A stretch of DNA of 64,000 nt, taken from assembly GCA_004555765.1 (NCBI GenBank), contig SFHG01000003.1, positions 1 through 64,000 of the forward strand. The letters are read 5' to 3'. The notes beneath the pieces are model-generated. The model saw only the letters and a list, made by a program, of their open reading frames with translations, searched no databases and was not told the DNA's origin. Both the position numbers and the translations under genes were made by a program. This document shows positions 45,438-54,092 of the stretch, piece by piece. How positions within the stretch are numbered: position 1 is the first letter of the stretch; every line of letters begins with the position of its first letter. Source of the DNA: Bacteroidales bacterium (GTDB lineage: Bacteria; Bacteroidota; Bacteroidia; Bacteroidales; Porphyromonadaceae).

Positions 45438-45531
45438 TCTGAAAATCAGATTAAATAAGATTATATTTCGGCTGAAACGGTTATATATTTCGGTCACTAT
45501 TTTTATTGGGGTAAAGTATTGCCTAACTTTG
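45438..45531 (+). promoter_or_regulatory. susB promoter region with candidate operator repeats
   Basis: This AT-rich stretch is unlike its surroundings. A palindrome TCTGAAAATCAGA lies at 45438-45450. Direct repeats ATTATATTTCGG at 45460-45471 and GTTATATATTTCGG at 45480-45493 are about two helical turns apart. A -7 TAACTTTG is at 45524-45531, followed by a leader of about 140 bases. It is a plausible binding region for the upstream regulator. No consensus for that regulator family was available to compare. Confidence 0.55.
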
Positions 45532-45677
45532 TTTCGTTATTAAAATGCAACGGGGTTTAGGGGATACCTTTCCCGTAGCTTTTACGAATATAAAACTTTT
45601 ATCCCGAATTTCAGAAATACAGTTCAATGAATACCCCCAAATGAGGGTTTCGCTTTTATCTACAATAAGATTCAGAG

Positions 45678-47807
45678 ATGAGTACAATCCGCACCACACT
45701 CCTATCCTCGCTCTTGTTCCTCACTCTCTCTGCCACGGCACAAAAGGCAGAGGAGACTACGCTCCGGTCGCCGGACGGGAACCTGTCGCTGACGTTTGCC
45801 CTCACGGACTCGGGCGAGCCGACGTATGCCCTCTCTTTCAAAAATCGGACGGTCACCAAGCCGAGCCGCTTGGGGTTCTATCTCGCAGATAACCCAGAGG
45901 GCGACCTCACGGCGGACTTTGAGGTCGTGAAGACCATGGAGGACACTTTTGACGAAACCTGGATACCCGTCTGGGGCGAAGTCTCGAAGGTGCGCAACCA
46001 CTACAACGAGCTTTTCGTGACGCTCCGACAGAAAGCGAACGGTCGGGAGATGGGCATCCGTTTCCGCCTCTTTGATGACGGTCTCGGATTCCGCTACGAG
46101 TTCCCCGACCAAGAGAAGCTCACCTATTTTACGGTCAAAGAGGAAGCCACCGAGTTTGCGATGCCTGCAGACCACACCGCGTGGTGGTTGTGTGGTGACT
46201 ACGATACGGAGGAGTACGACTACACCGAGAGCCGGCTCTCCGAGATACGCGGACTTTACGACAAAGCGCACATCTATAATGCCTCGCAGTACGATTTCTC
46301 TAAAACCGGCGTGCAGACTCCCCTTCAGATGAAGACGGACGATGGTCTGTATCTCAATATCCACGAGGCCGCACTGATCGACTTCCCCGCCATCAACCTC
46401 GAGCTGGACGAGAAAGCGAACATCCTCCGCGTCCACCTCACTCCGGACGCTCAGGGCAATAAGGGTCACGTCCAAACGGCGTTCAATACCCCGTGGCGCA
46501 CGATCATCGTCAGCGATGATGCGCGGGACATCCTCGCTTCCAAGCTCGTCTACAATCTTAACGACCCCTCGGTCATCGAAGATACCTCTTGGATTAAGCC
46601 CATGAAGTATATGGGCATCTGGTGGGAAATGATTACTGGTAAGTCCACCTGGGCTTACACGGACGACCTCCGCAGTGTCCATCTCGGTAAGACCGATTAC
46701 TCTATGGTCAAGCCCAATGGTCGTCACGGTGCGAATACGAAGCACGTCAAAAGCTATATCGACTTCGCCTCCAAACACGGCATCAAAGGGCTTCTCGTAG
46801 AGGGTTGGAACGTCGGCTGGGAGGACTGGTTCGGAAATGAGAAAGATTACGTCTTCGACTTTGTGACGCCCTACCCCGACTTCGATGTCAAGGAGATTAC
46901 GGAGTACGCCAAGGAGAAAGGTGTCGAGATGGTGATGCACCACGAGACGAGCTCTTCCGTGCGTAATTACGAGCGCCACCTCAAGGATGCCTTCGACTTT
47001 ATGAATAAGTGGGGATACAAGTCCGTGAAGACGGGCTATGTGGGCGACATCCTGCCTCGCGGTGAGCACCACTACGGTCAGTGGCTCGTGAATCATTACC
47101 TCTACGTGGTCAAAGAGGCGGCCAAGCATCACATTATGGTCAATGCCCACGAGAGCGTCCACATGACGGGACTTTCGCGCACCTACCCCAACCTTCTCTC
47201 TCAGGAGTCTGCAAAAGGGCAGGAGTTCCAGACGGGTGGCAACCCCGCCAATCACCTTACGATACTGCCTTTTGGGCGTCTCATCGGAGGTCCGATGGAC
47301 TACACACCGGGCATCGTGATGTTTGATCTCTCAAGGCTTAACCCCGATAACCCCAATAAAGTCCGCACCACGATAGGCAACCAGCTCGGCTCTTACCTCA
47401 CGATGTACACACCCCTCCAGATGGCGGCCGACCTCAAGGAACACTACGAGGAGAGAATGGATGCTTTCGAGTTCATTAAAGCGGTACCCGTCGAGTGGCA
47501 GGACAGCAAGTACCTCGAAGCAGAGCCCGGGCGCTACATCACCGTGGCACGTAAGGACAAGCACTCCGAAGACTGGTATATCGGCAGCGTCAGCGGCGTC
47601 AACCGCGAGACGAAGATCAAGCTCGATTTCCTCACCCCGGGCGTGAAATACGAAGCCAAAATTTGGCAGGACAAAAAAGACGCACACTATCAGACCAACC
47701 AGTACGCGTACAGCATCACCACGAAGAAAGTCACGAATAAGAGTACCCTCATGCTTAACGAAGTCGAAGGCGGCGGCTTTGCCGTCATTCTCCGCGCCGT
47801 TAAGTAA
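45678..47807 (+). CDS. susB: GH97 alpha-glucosidase (SusB-like)
   Basis: This 709-residue periplasmic glycoside hydrolase family 97 enzyme releases glucose from maltodextrins. The signal peptide is MSTIRTTLLSSLLFLTLSATAQ. An N-terminal beta-sandwich runs to about residue 290. The TIM barrel carries the acid residues in VMHHETSSSVRNYE, VNAHESVHMTGL and SQESAKGQEF, which correspond to the Glu positions of B. thetaiotaomicron SusB, an inverting enzyme. Length is close to SusB (738). It opens the sus genes after the regulator and its AT-rich promoter. Confidence 0.94.
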   Translation: MSTIRTTLLSSLLFLTLSATAQKAEETTLRSPDGNLSLTFALTDSGEPTYALSFKNRTVTKPSRLGFYLADNPEGDLTADFEVVKTMEDTFDETWIPVWGEVSKVRNHYNELFVTLRQKANGREMGIRFRLFDDGLGFRYEFPDQEKLTYFTVKEEATEFAMPADHTAWWLCGDYDTEEYDYTESRLSEIRGLYDKAHIYNASQYDFSKTGVQTPLQMKTDDGLYLNIHEAALIDFPAINLELDEKANILRVHLTPDAQGNKGHVQTAFNTPWRTIIVSDDARDILASKLVYNLNDPSVIEDTSWIKPMKYMGIWWEMITGKSTWAYTDDLRSVHLGKTDYSMVKPNGRHGANTKHVKSYIDFASKHGIKGLLVEGWNVGWEDWFGNEKDYVFDFVTPYPDFDVKEITEYAKEKGVEMVMHHETSSSVRNYERHLKDAFDFMNKWGYKSVKTGYVGDILPRGEHHYGQWLVNHYLYVVKEAAKHHIMVNAHESVHMTGLSRTYPNLLSQESAKGQEFQTGGNPANHLTILPFGRLIGGPMDYTPGIVMFDLSRLNPDNPNKVRTTIGNQLGSYLTMYTPLQMAADLKEHYEERMDAFEFIKAVPVEWQDSKYLEAEPGRYITVARKDKHSEDWYIGSVSGVNRETKIKLDFLTPGVKYEAKIWQDKKDAHYQTNQYAYSITTKKVTNKSTLMLNEVEGGGFAVILRAVK

Positions 47808-47840
47808 GGCGGAAGGGCTGCCCTCAGGAGAAGACTTTTA

Positions 47841-47924
47841 CGAGATACGTACCGAAACGAAATCCCCGGTCTGTACCTTTTCCGATCGAGATACAGACCG
47901 GGAAGTTCGCGAGACACGTACCAG
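47841..47924. repeat. Intergenic repeat module 14 (susB-susC gap)
   Basis: Words GAGATACGTACCG, CCCCGGTCTGTACC, CGAGATACAGACCGGG and GAGACACGTACC. The middle two form a stem of about 12 bp with one mismatch, with TTTT in the loop. It separates susB from susC within the locus. Confidence 0.7.
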
Positions 47925-47998
47925 AATTTCCGCCCCTCTTTGGCACACCCGATTACCACTTTTTGAGATCAATAATCTCCACACAACATTCCACTGTT

Positions 47999-50900
47999 AT
48001 GAATCAATACAGGCTCAAACCATTCTTTTTGACCTTTATGGCGCTCTGGTTCGCCCTCGTCACGGGCGCTGTGGCGGCTTATGGCCAAAGCACGACTGCC
48101 TCCGGCACCGTCTTGGATCAATACGGTGACCCGCTGATGGGTGTCACCGTGAAAGTGAACGAAAGGAACGGCGTCGGCACCATCACGGATCTCGACGGTA
48201 ACTTTTCACTCAAAGTCAATCCCTCTGAGACCCTCTCTTTCTCCTACGTGGGCTTCAAGACCCTTACCCTCTCCGTCGCCGAGCTCAAGGCCAATCCCCT
48301 CGTCCGCATGTTCGAAGACCAAGAGCTCCTCGAAGAGGTCGTGGTCATCGGCTACGGCTCGGTGAAGAAAGAGGACCTCACCGGTTCTGTCACCGCCATC
48401 GGCAACAAAGACTTCAAGAAAGGGCTTATCCAGACCCCGGATCAGCTCATCGCGGGTAAAGTAGCCGGCGTGCAGATCGTCTCCGGAGGCGGTTCTCCGG
48501 GTGCAGGCTCCAAGATCCGCATCCGTGGCGGCGCTTCGCTGAATGCCTCCAATGACCCCCTCATCGTCATTGACGGCGTACCCCTCGAGAACGGCAACGT
48601 CCCCGGTTCCCCAAGTCCCCTCAGTGCCATTAACCCCAACGACATCGAGAGCATGAACATCCTCAAGGACGCCTCAGCGACCGCCATCTACGGCTCACGC
48701 GCCTCCAACGGGGTCATCATCATAACGACAAAAAAGGGTACCCTCGGTCAGAAGCTCCAAGTGAGCGCCTCCACCCGCTTCTCCGTCTCTACGCCCAAGA
48801 GCTACGTGGATGTGCTCACCGGCGACGAAGTGAGGGCACTTGTGAAAGCACACGGTGACCAAAAGTTCATCAGCCTCCTCGGTGACGCAAATACCGATTG
48901 GCAGAAAGAAATTTACCAAATAGGTCTCGGTACCGACACCAACCTCAGCATCGCGGGCTCCACTTCTTGGCTCCCCTATCGTGTCTCCATCGGTTACTAT
49001 GACGAAAAAGGTATCCTCAAGACGGATCGCATGAACCGCCTCTCCGGCGACCTTTCCTTGAACCCCCGTTTCTTCAATAACGACCTCAAAATAGACCTCA
49101 ACCTCAAGGCGACCCGCACCAATAACCGCTTTGCCGACAAGGGTGCCATATCCGCGGCGGTGCAGATGGACCCTACCCATCCAGTCCTTCGCCAAGGCGA
49201 GCCGGTGAAAGGTACTTTGGAGGCAGGACTTGCACCACTTGACCAGACCTACCATTACCTTACGGGCAAAGACGACGCAGGGCACGTCATCCCACTGCCC
49301 CTTGCCCCCAAGAATCCCCTCTCTCTCCTCAATGACAAGGAAGACCGGGGCTCCGTGGGCAGACTGATCGGCAACGCCACCATAGCGTACACCCTGCCCT
49401 TCTTCCGCGATCTCACGGCCAATCTCAACCTCGCCTACGACTACACCCACGCCGAAGGCACCATCTATATCCCTGCGACTTCCCCTATCTCCTACACCAA
49501 CCAGCAGACGGGCAAGGGCGGTCTCGACAATAGATACTTGCAGGAGAAACACAATAAACTCCTCGACTTTTACCTCAATTACCGCAAAGAAGTAGCTTCC
49601 ATACACAGTACTTTCGATGTAATGGCCGGCTACTCCTACCAAGACTGGCTCACGAAAGAATCCCTCTTCTCCGAGAAGACTGCCACGGGTATAGAGTACA
49701 ATAAACCCAACTTCGAGAGCAATATGCCCCAAAATACGCTCGTCTCCTTCTACGGACGCCTGAATTACACCCTCTTCGGTCGCTATCTTCTCACCGCAAC
49801 GGTCCGTGCAGACGGCTCTTCGCGCTTTGCTCCCGCCAACCGCTGGGGCGTCTTCCCCTCTTTCGCTTTCGCGTGGAAAATGAAAGAAGAGTCCTTCCTC
49901 AAGGACGTGGATGCCCTATACGACCTTAAGCTGCGCTTGGGCTATGGGGTTACCGGTCAGCAGGATGGTATCGGTAATTACTCTTACCTCGCCTCTTACG
50001 CCCTTAGTGGCAATCAGTCGAAATACCTCTTCGGAGACACTTGGTACAATATGTACAAGCCGCTGGCCTATGACGCAGAGATAAAGTGGGAGCAGACGGT
50101 CACCACGAACGCCGGACTCGACTTCGGCTTTCTCGACGGACGACTCTCAGGATCCGTGGACTACTACCACAAGGACACCCGCGACCTCCTGAATACGATT
50201 CCCATACCGGCCGGATCCAACTTTTCCAACAAGGTTCTCACGAACATCGGACAGATCACCAACGACGGTGTCGAAGTGAGTCTGAATTACATCCCCGTCG
50301 ATACCAAAGACTGGACTTGGGATATCAATTACAACGTCACCTACAATAAGACCCGTATTACTAAGCTCAACCAAACCTACGACCCCGACTACCTCGGCGT
50401 GGAGACAGGGGGCATAGCAGGAGGTACCGGCAATAACGTCCAGATGCACTCCGAGGGTTATGCGCCGAACTCTTTCTTCCTCTACCGACAGGTCTATGAC
50501 GCTGAAGGCAAGCCGGTCGAAGGGCTCTTTGCGGACCTCAACGGCGACGGTGTGATCAATAACTACGACAAGAGCCACGTCGGCAAGCCCGATCCTGATG
50601 TTTTCATGGGTCTCTCCACGTCTCTCCGCTTCCGCGGCCTCACCCTCTCCACTTCTCTGAGGGCAAGCATAGGTAATTATGTCTACGACAACGTCTCTTC
50701 CGACCGTGGTACCTACGCCTCCGTGGAAGACAAGCTCGGCTGGCTCAATAACGGAGCCCGCGACATCCTCTCGACCCGCTTCGAGCGCTCGCACTACCTC
50801 TCCGACTACTACGTCAAGGACGCTTCTTTCCTCAAGATGGATAACCTCTCCCTCAGCTACGACTTCGGTCGGGTGTGGAACGGCGCAGTGGCCGTCAACC

Positions 50901-51034
50901 TTGGCGCTACGGTGCAAAACGTCTTCACCCTTACGAAGTACAAAGGGGTGGATCCCGAGATCGGTAACGGTATAGACTATCAGTTCTACCCCGTTCCGCG
51001 CGTCTTCTCCGTGAACCTCGGTCTGACCTTTTAA
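47999..51034 (+). CDS. susC: SusC-like TonB-dependent starch/maltodextrin transporter
   Basis: This 1011-residue outer-membrane transporter imports oligosaccharides with its SusD lid, using TonB energy. The ATG at 47999 gives signal peptide MNQYRLKPFFLTFMALWFALVTGAVAAYGQ. A carboxypeptidase-regulatory-like domain (TASGTVLDQYGDPLMGVTVKV) follows. The TonB-linked motif and plug start at LEEVVVIGYGSVKKEDLTGSV. Then comes SNDPLIVIDGVPLENGN and the 22-strand barrel ending in SVNLGLTF. Length is normal for SusC. The specificity for alpha-glucans is inferred from the GH97 and GH13 neighbours. Confidence 0.94.
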   Translation: MNQYRLKPFFLTFMALWFALVTGAVAAYGQSTTASGTVLDQYGDPLMGVTVKVNERNGVGTITDLDGNFSLKVNPSETLSFSYVGFKTLTLSVAELKANPLVRMFEDQELLEEVVVIGYGSVKKEDLTGSVTAIGNKDFKKGLIQTPDQLIAGKVAGVQIVSGGGSPGAGSKIRIRGGASLNASNDPLIVIDGVPLENGNVPGSPSPLSAINPNDIESMNILKDASATAIYGSRASNGVIIITTKKGTLGQKLQVSASTRFSVSTPKSYVDVLTGDEVRALVKAHGDQKFISLLGDANTDWQKEIYQIGLGTDTNLSIAGSTSWLPYRVSIGYYDEKGILKTDRMNRLSGDLSLNPRFFNNDLKIDLNLKATRTNNRFADKGAISAAVQMDPTHPVLRQGEPVKGTLEAGLAPLDQTYHYLTGKDDAGHVIPLPLAPKNPLSLLNDKEDRGSVGRLIGNATIAYTLPFFRDLTANLNLAYDYTHAEGTIYIPATSPISYTNQQTGKGGLDNRYLQEKHNKLLDFYLNYRKEVASIHSTFDVMAGYSYQDWLTKESLFSEKTATGIEYNKPNFESNMPQNTLVSFYGRLNYTLFGRYLLTATVRADGSSRFAPANRWGVFPSFAFAWKMKEESFLKDVDALYDLKLRLGYGVTGQQDGIGNYSYLASYALSGNQSKYLFGDTWYNMYKPLAYDAEIKWEQTVTTNAGLDFGFLDGRLSGSVDYYHKDTRDLLNTIPIPAGSNFSNKVLTNIGQITNDGVEVSLNYIPVDTKDWTWDINYNVTYNKTRITKLNQTYDPDYLGVETGGIAGGTGNNVQMHSEGYAPNSFFLYRQVYDAEGKPVEGLFADLNGDGVINNYDKSHVGKPDPDVFMGLSTSLRFRGLTLSTSLRASIGNYVYDNVSSDRGTYASVEDKLGWLNNGARDILSTRFERSHYLSDYYVKDASFLKMDNLSLSYDFGRVWNGAVAVNLGATVQNVFTLTKYKGVDPEIGNGIDYQFYPVPRVFSVNLGLTF

Positions 51035-51062
51035 TCGGATCCCATAGAAACAAACGAAGGAT

Positions 51063-52604
51063 ATGAAACAAATCAGATATACGGCTTTAGCCCTGGGTAC
51101 GCTCTGTGTGCTCTCGCTCTCCTCTTGCGTCAAAGACCTCAACAGAGTCCCCACCAATGACGTAACGAGTGCCAAAGTTTACTCGGACACCAAGAGCACT
51201 TACGAGGCTCTTGCCAAAGTCTACGGAGCGTGGTCGCTCAGCGAAAATGACGTGGCAGACCTCGACGACGGCTTCACCGGCTTTACCCGCGCCTTTTGGA
51301 ACATCCAAGAGCTTCCTACGGACGAAGCCAAAAACGCTTGGGATGACGCGGCTCTGAACGGTCTGAACGAAATGAAGTGGGATGCCTCCACCGGCTTCGT
51401 GCAAGGGCTCTATTACCGCTCCATCATTCAGATCAAGTTTGCCAACGAGTTCCTCGTCAATATCGATGCCTCGCCCATAGATGCGGGGGAAAAAGAGCTT
51501 ATGAAGGCAGAAGCCCGCTTCATCCGTGCCTATCAGTACTGGGTGCTTATGGACGTCTTCGGTAACCCTCCCTTCTTTACGGAAAAGGATGCCACAGGCA
51601 AGACGGCGCCCAAGCAGATCCAAAGGGCAGACCTCTTCAAGTACGTGGAGAGCGAGCTTCTCGATATTCTGCCCAAGCTGAAGCCCGCCCGCCAGCAGGT
51701 CTACGGTAGGGCAGACGCCGGCGCCGCTGAGGCACTCCTCGCCCGTCTTTACCTCAATGCCGAAGTCTACACCGGTGAACCTCGCTACAAAGAGGCCGCC
51801 GAGTACGCCGAAAAGGTCATTAGCTCCGGTTACACGCTCCACAACGAGTACAAGCATCTCTTCTACGGGGATAACGACAAGTTCCGCGACGAAATCATCC
51901 TCAGCGTCGTGGCAGACGGCAATAACGCTCAGAGCTGGTCGGGTCCTACGTTCTTTGTCGCTTCTTCTTTCAACGACAACGTGATTGGTGCGCTCGTGGC
52001 GCAGGGCAAAATCCCCGGTATCGGTACCAACCAGAAATGGGGTGGCAACCGTGCAACGCCTACTTTTGCCAAACTCTTCGACAAAGCCCCGGACGATTCC
52101 CGCGCACTCATTTTGCGTAGCACTCCGGATATGCCTAAGCTCAAGGAATTTAACCAGGGGGTACACGTCTATAAGTTCGTCAACCTCCGCACCGACGGCT
52201 CCAAGCCCTTACACGTGGATTTCTGCGATATGGATTTCCCGCTCTTCCGCCTTGCGGAAATGCATCTCATCTACGCCGAAGCCTCCCTCCGCGATGCTTC
52301 TGTCGATAAGTCCAAAGGTCTCCGCTACTTTAACGCCCTACGTACCCGTGCCGGCGTGCCGACCGTGACTTCCATCACGCTCCGCGATGTCCTTGATGAG
52401 CGCGGTCGCGAGCTCTACTGGGAGGGTCACCGCCGCACGGACCTCATCCGCTACAAGCTTCTCACCACGGCTGACTATATGTGGGAGTGGAAAGGGGGCG
52501 CAGAGCATGGTCGTGCCGTGGACGCTACGCGTAACCTCTACCCCATCCCCGGATCGGATCTCCTTGCCAATATCGAAAACTTGAAGCAAAACCCCGGGTA
52601 TTGA
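51063..52604 (+). CDS. susD: SusD-like surface glycan-binding lipoprotein
   Basis: This 513-residue lipoprotein (signal ending in LSLSSC) caps the SusC transporter and binds oligosaccharides at the surface. Helical TPR-like SusD features are visible: LNRVPTNDVTSAKVYSD at the N-terminus, AEARFIRAYQYWVLMDVFGNPPFFTE, and AAEALLARLYLNAEVY. The C-terminal domain has FRLAEMHLIYAEASLRDA and DERGRELYWEGHRRTDLIRY. It begins 28 bases after susC, the invariable pairing. The glucan-binding residues cannot be confirmed by eye. Confidence 0.94.
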   Translation: MKQIRYTALALGTLCVLSLSSCVKDLNRVPTNDVTSAKVYSDTKSTYEALAKVYGAWSLSENDVADLDDGFTGFTRAFWNIQELPTDEAKNAWDDAALNGLNEMKWDASTGFVQGLYYRSIIQIKFANEFLVNIDASPIDAGEKELMKAEARFIRAYQYWVLMDVFGNPPFFTEKDATGKTAPKQIQRADLFKYVESELLDILPKLKPARQQVYGRADAGAAEALLARLYLNAEVYTGEPRYKEAAEYAEKVISSGYTLHNEYKHLFYGDNDKFRDEIILSVVADGNNAQSWSGPTFFVASSFNDNVIGALVAQGKIPGIGTNQKWGGNRATPTFAKLFDKAPDDSRALILRSTPDMPKLKEFNQGVHVYKFVNLRTDGSKPLHVDFCDMDFPLFRLAEMHLIYAEASLRDASVDKSKGLRYFNALRTRAGVPTVTSITLRDVLDERGRELYWEGHRRTDLIRYKLLTTADYMWEWKGGAEHGRAVDATRNLYPIPGSDLLANIENLKQNPGY

Positions 52605-52652
52605 CCCTTCTGGGGAACAAAAGGAAGTCCGACGCCCGGGCTCTGACCCCGG

Positions 52653-52749
52653 GCTGAATTTGGTACGTACCGGGAAGAGTTTTTTGCCCGTACCGGCGCT
52701 TGTGCGGGATACGTACCGACGAAACCTTTTTGGTCTGTACCAAATTCAG
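52653..52749. repeat. Intergenic repeat module 15 with 13-bp terminal inverted repeats (susD-susE gap)
   Basis: A 97-bp unit is bounded by CTGAATTTGGTAC (52653-52665) and its perfect complement (52737-52749). Inside are GGTACGTACCGGGAAG, GCCCGTACCGG and GGGATACGTACCG. It is the most MITE-like copy in the family and could also fold as a hairpin within the susCDE transcript. Confidence 0.75.
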
Positions 52750-52866
52750 TCCGAAATTTGAAATCAAATAGGATCCGGACAGACGCTTCGGCCGATGAAT
52801 ACCCCGCCAGCAAGGACTTCTCCTTTACCCTGTCTTTTCCTGAAAAATAGAGATATACTTAAAGAT

Positions 52867-54012
52867 ATGAACGCAAAGACCATACTTTTCTCGCTTCTCC
52901 TGGCGCCCGTCTTGGCGCTTACGGGATGCGAACGAGACTTGGGCAATAATCCCACCCTGAGCGCTACACCCAAAGCCCCCGCCCTCTCGGCTTCCGCCAC
53001 GAGCGTGACTTTGGCAAAAGGTACGGCGACCGAAGTCTCTTTCACTTGGACGGCCGCAGACTACGGCACCACGGTGCCCGCGTCCTACGCACTCCGCCTC
53101 TCGAACCCCGCCGATCCCGCCTTGGCTATCGTGATTCCGGTGCCGGCGGGTGACAAAAAGCTTGTCGTGCCGTTTGACGACACGTTCAATAAAAAGCTCG
53201 TGAGTGAGCTGGGACTCGCCATGGGCAAGCCCGCCAAGCTGAAAGCGGAGTTGGTTTCTTCCCTCCTCCTAGAGGCCGGCTCTCCGGAGATAGCGGACAA
53301 GGTGACCACGTCCGCTCCTCTCGAACTTACCGTCACGCCGTTTGCTTTCCTTATGCGTCCGCCTTATTTCTACCTCGTGGGCGACATCACGGGCAGGGTG
53401 AGCTGGAATATCAATAGCACCGACTTCGCTTTCTTCGCGGACGAAAACGACACGAACGTTCTCCACTACTACGGCTATTTCAAGGGCGATGCTGCTTTTA
53501 AGCTCGTGCCGGAAGGCGCTGTTGGCGACTGGGGTAAGGTCGTCGGGATGAAGGACGGCAAACTCACTTTTGAAGGTGGGGATACGAACATCAAGATCAT
53601 CCCTTCTGCAGGTCTTTACCACCTCACCCTCACACTTAACGAGGGCGAGTTTGACCCCGCTAATAGTACGCTCACGGCTGAGCCGATAGCTGACGCCAAG
53701 GTGTACAAAACTATGGGTCTCGTTGGCGACGCGGTCATCTCTTGGGACAAGGATACCCCGCTCTCCAATCCCGGCGACGACCACATCTGGGTGGCTCGCG
53801 GTGTAGAGATCAAGGCGGGGCAATTCAAGATACGCGCCGACGAGGCTTGGGGAACAAGCTGGGGCGGTGTGGCAAAGGACACCTTCCCCACCGACTTCGG
53901 CAAGGCTACGTCCGTCAATGACAATAACTGGGTGGTCACCTCCGAGACCGCCGGCACTTATGATGTCTACTTCAACGACATTACGGGAAACTATGTTTTC
54001 GTAAAGCTTTAA
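52867..54012 (+). CDS. susE: SusE/SusF-like outer-membrane glycan-binding lipoprotein
   Basis: This 381-residue lipoprotein has signal peptide ending in LALTGC. The SusE N-terminal Ig-like domain follows (PALSASATSVTLAKGTATEVSFTWTAADYG, about 35-160). The C-terminal half has two repeated starch-binding-like modules, recognisable from MRPPYFYLVGDITGRVSWNINSTDF and from KTMGLVGDAVISWDKDTP. The ATG at 52867 is set by the signal peptide. Position after susD matches the starch systems of Bacteroides. Homologues hold starch at the cell surface but are not essential for import. Confidence 0.86.
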   Translation: MNAKTILFSLLLAPVLALTGCERDLGNNPTLSATPKAPALSASATSVTLAKGTATEVSFTWTAADYGTTVPASYALRLSNPADPALAIVIPVPAGDKKLVVPFDDTFNKKLVSELGLAMGKPAKLKAELVSSLLLEAGSPEIADKVTTSAPLELTVTPFAFLMRPPYFYLVGDITGRVSWNINSTDFAFFADENDTNVLHYYGYFKGDAAFKLVPEGAVGDWGKVVGMKDGKLTFEGGDTNIKIIPSAGLYHLTLTLNEGEFDPANSTLTAEPIADAKVYKTMGLVGDAVISWDKDTPLSNPGDDHIWVARGVEIKAGQFKIRADEAWGTSWGGVAKDTFPTDFGKATSVNDNNWVVTSETAGTYDVYFNDITGNYVFVKL

Positions 54013-54025
54013 TGACAACCATTTT

Positions 54026-54067
54026 GAGGTGCGGCACCCTGTGATGGCGGAGCCGCACCTCTTTTTT
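54026..54067 (+). terminator. Intrinsic terminator between susE and susA
   Basis: The 10-bp perfect stem GAGGTGCGGC (54026-54035) with GCCGCACCTC (54052-54061) is followed by six T. It lies 14 bases after the susE stop codon and 26 bases before the susA ATG, so it must be partly read through, or susA must have its own promoter. Confidence 0.85.
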
Positions 54068-54092
54068 ACTCCTGCTTGTGAACCCCAACCGT

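Noticed and set aside
45702..47255. 517-residue frame on the - strand of susB
   Set aside because: It is antisense shadow of the GH97 enzyme, with no domain or start context.
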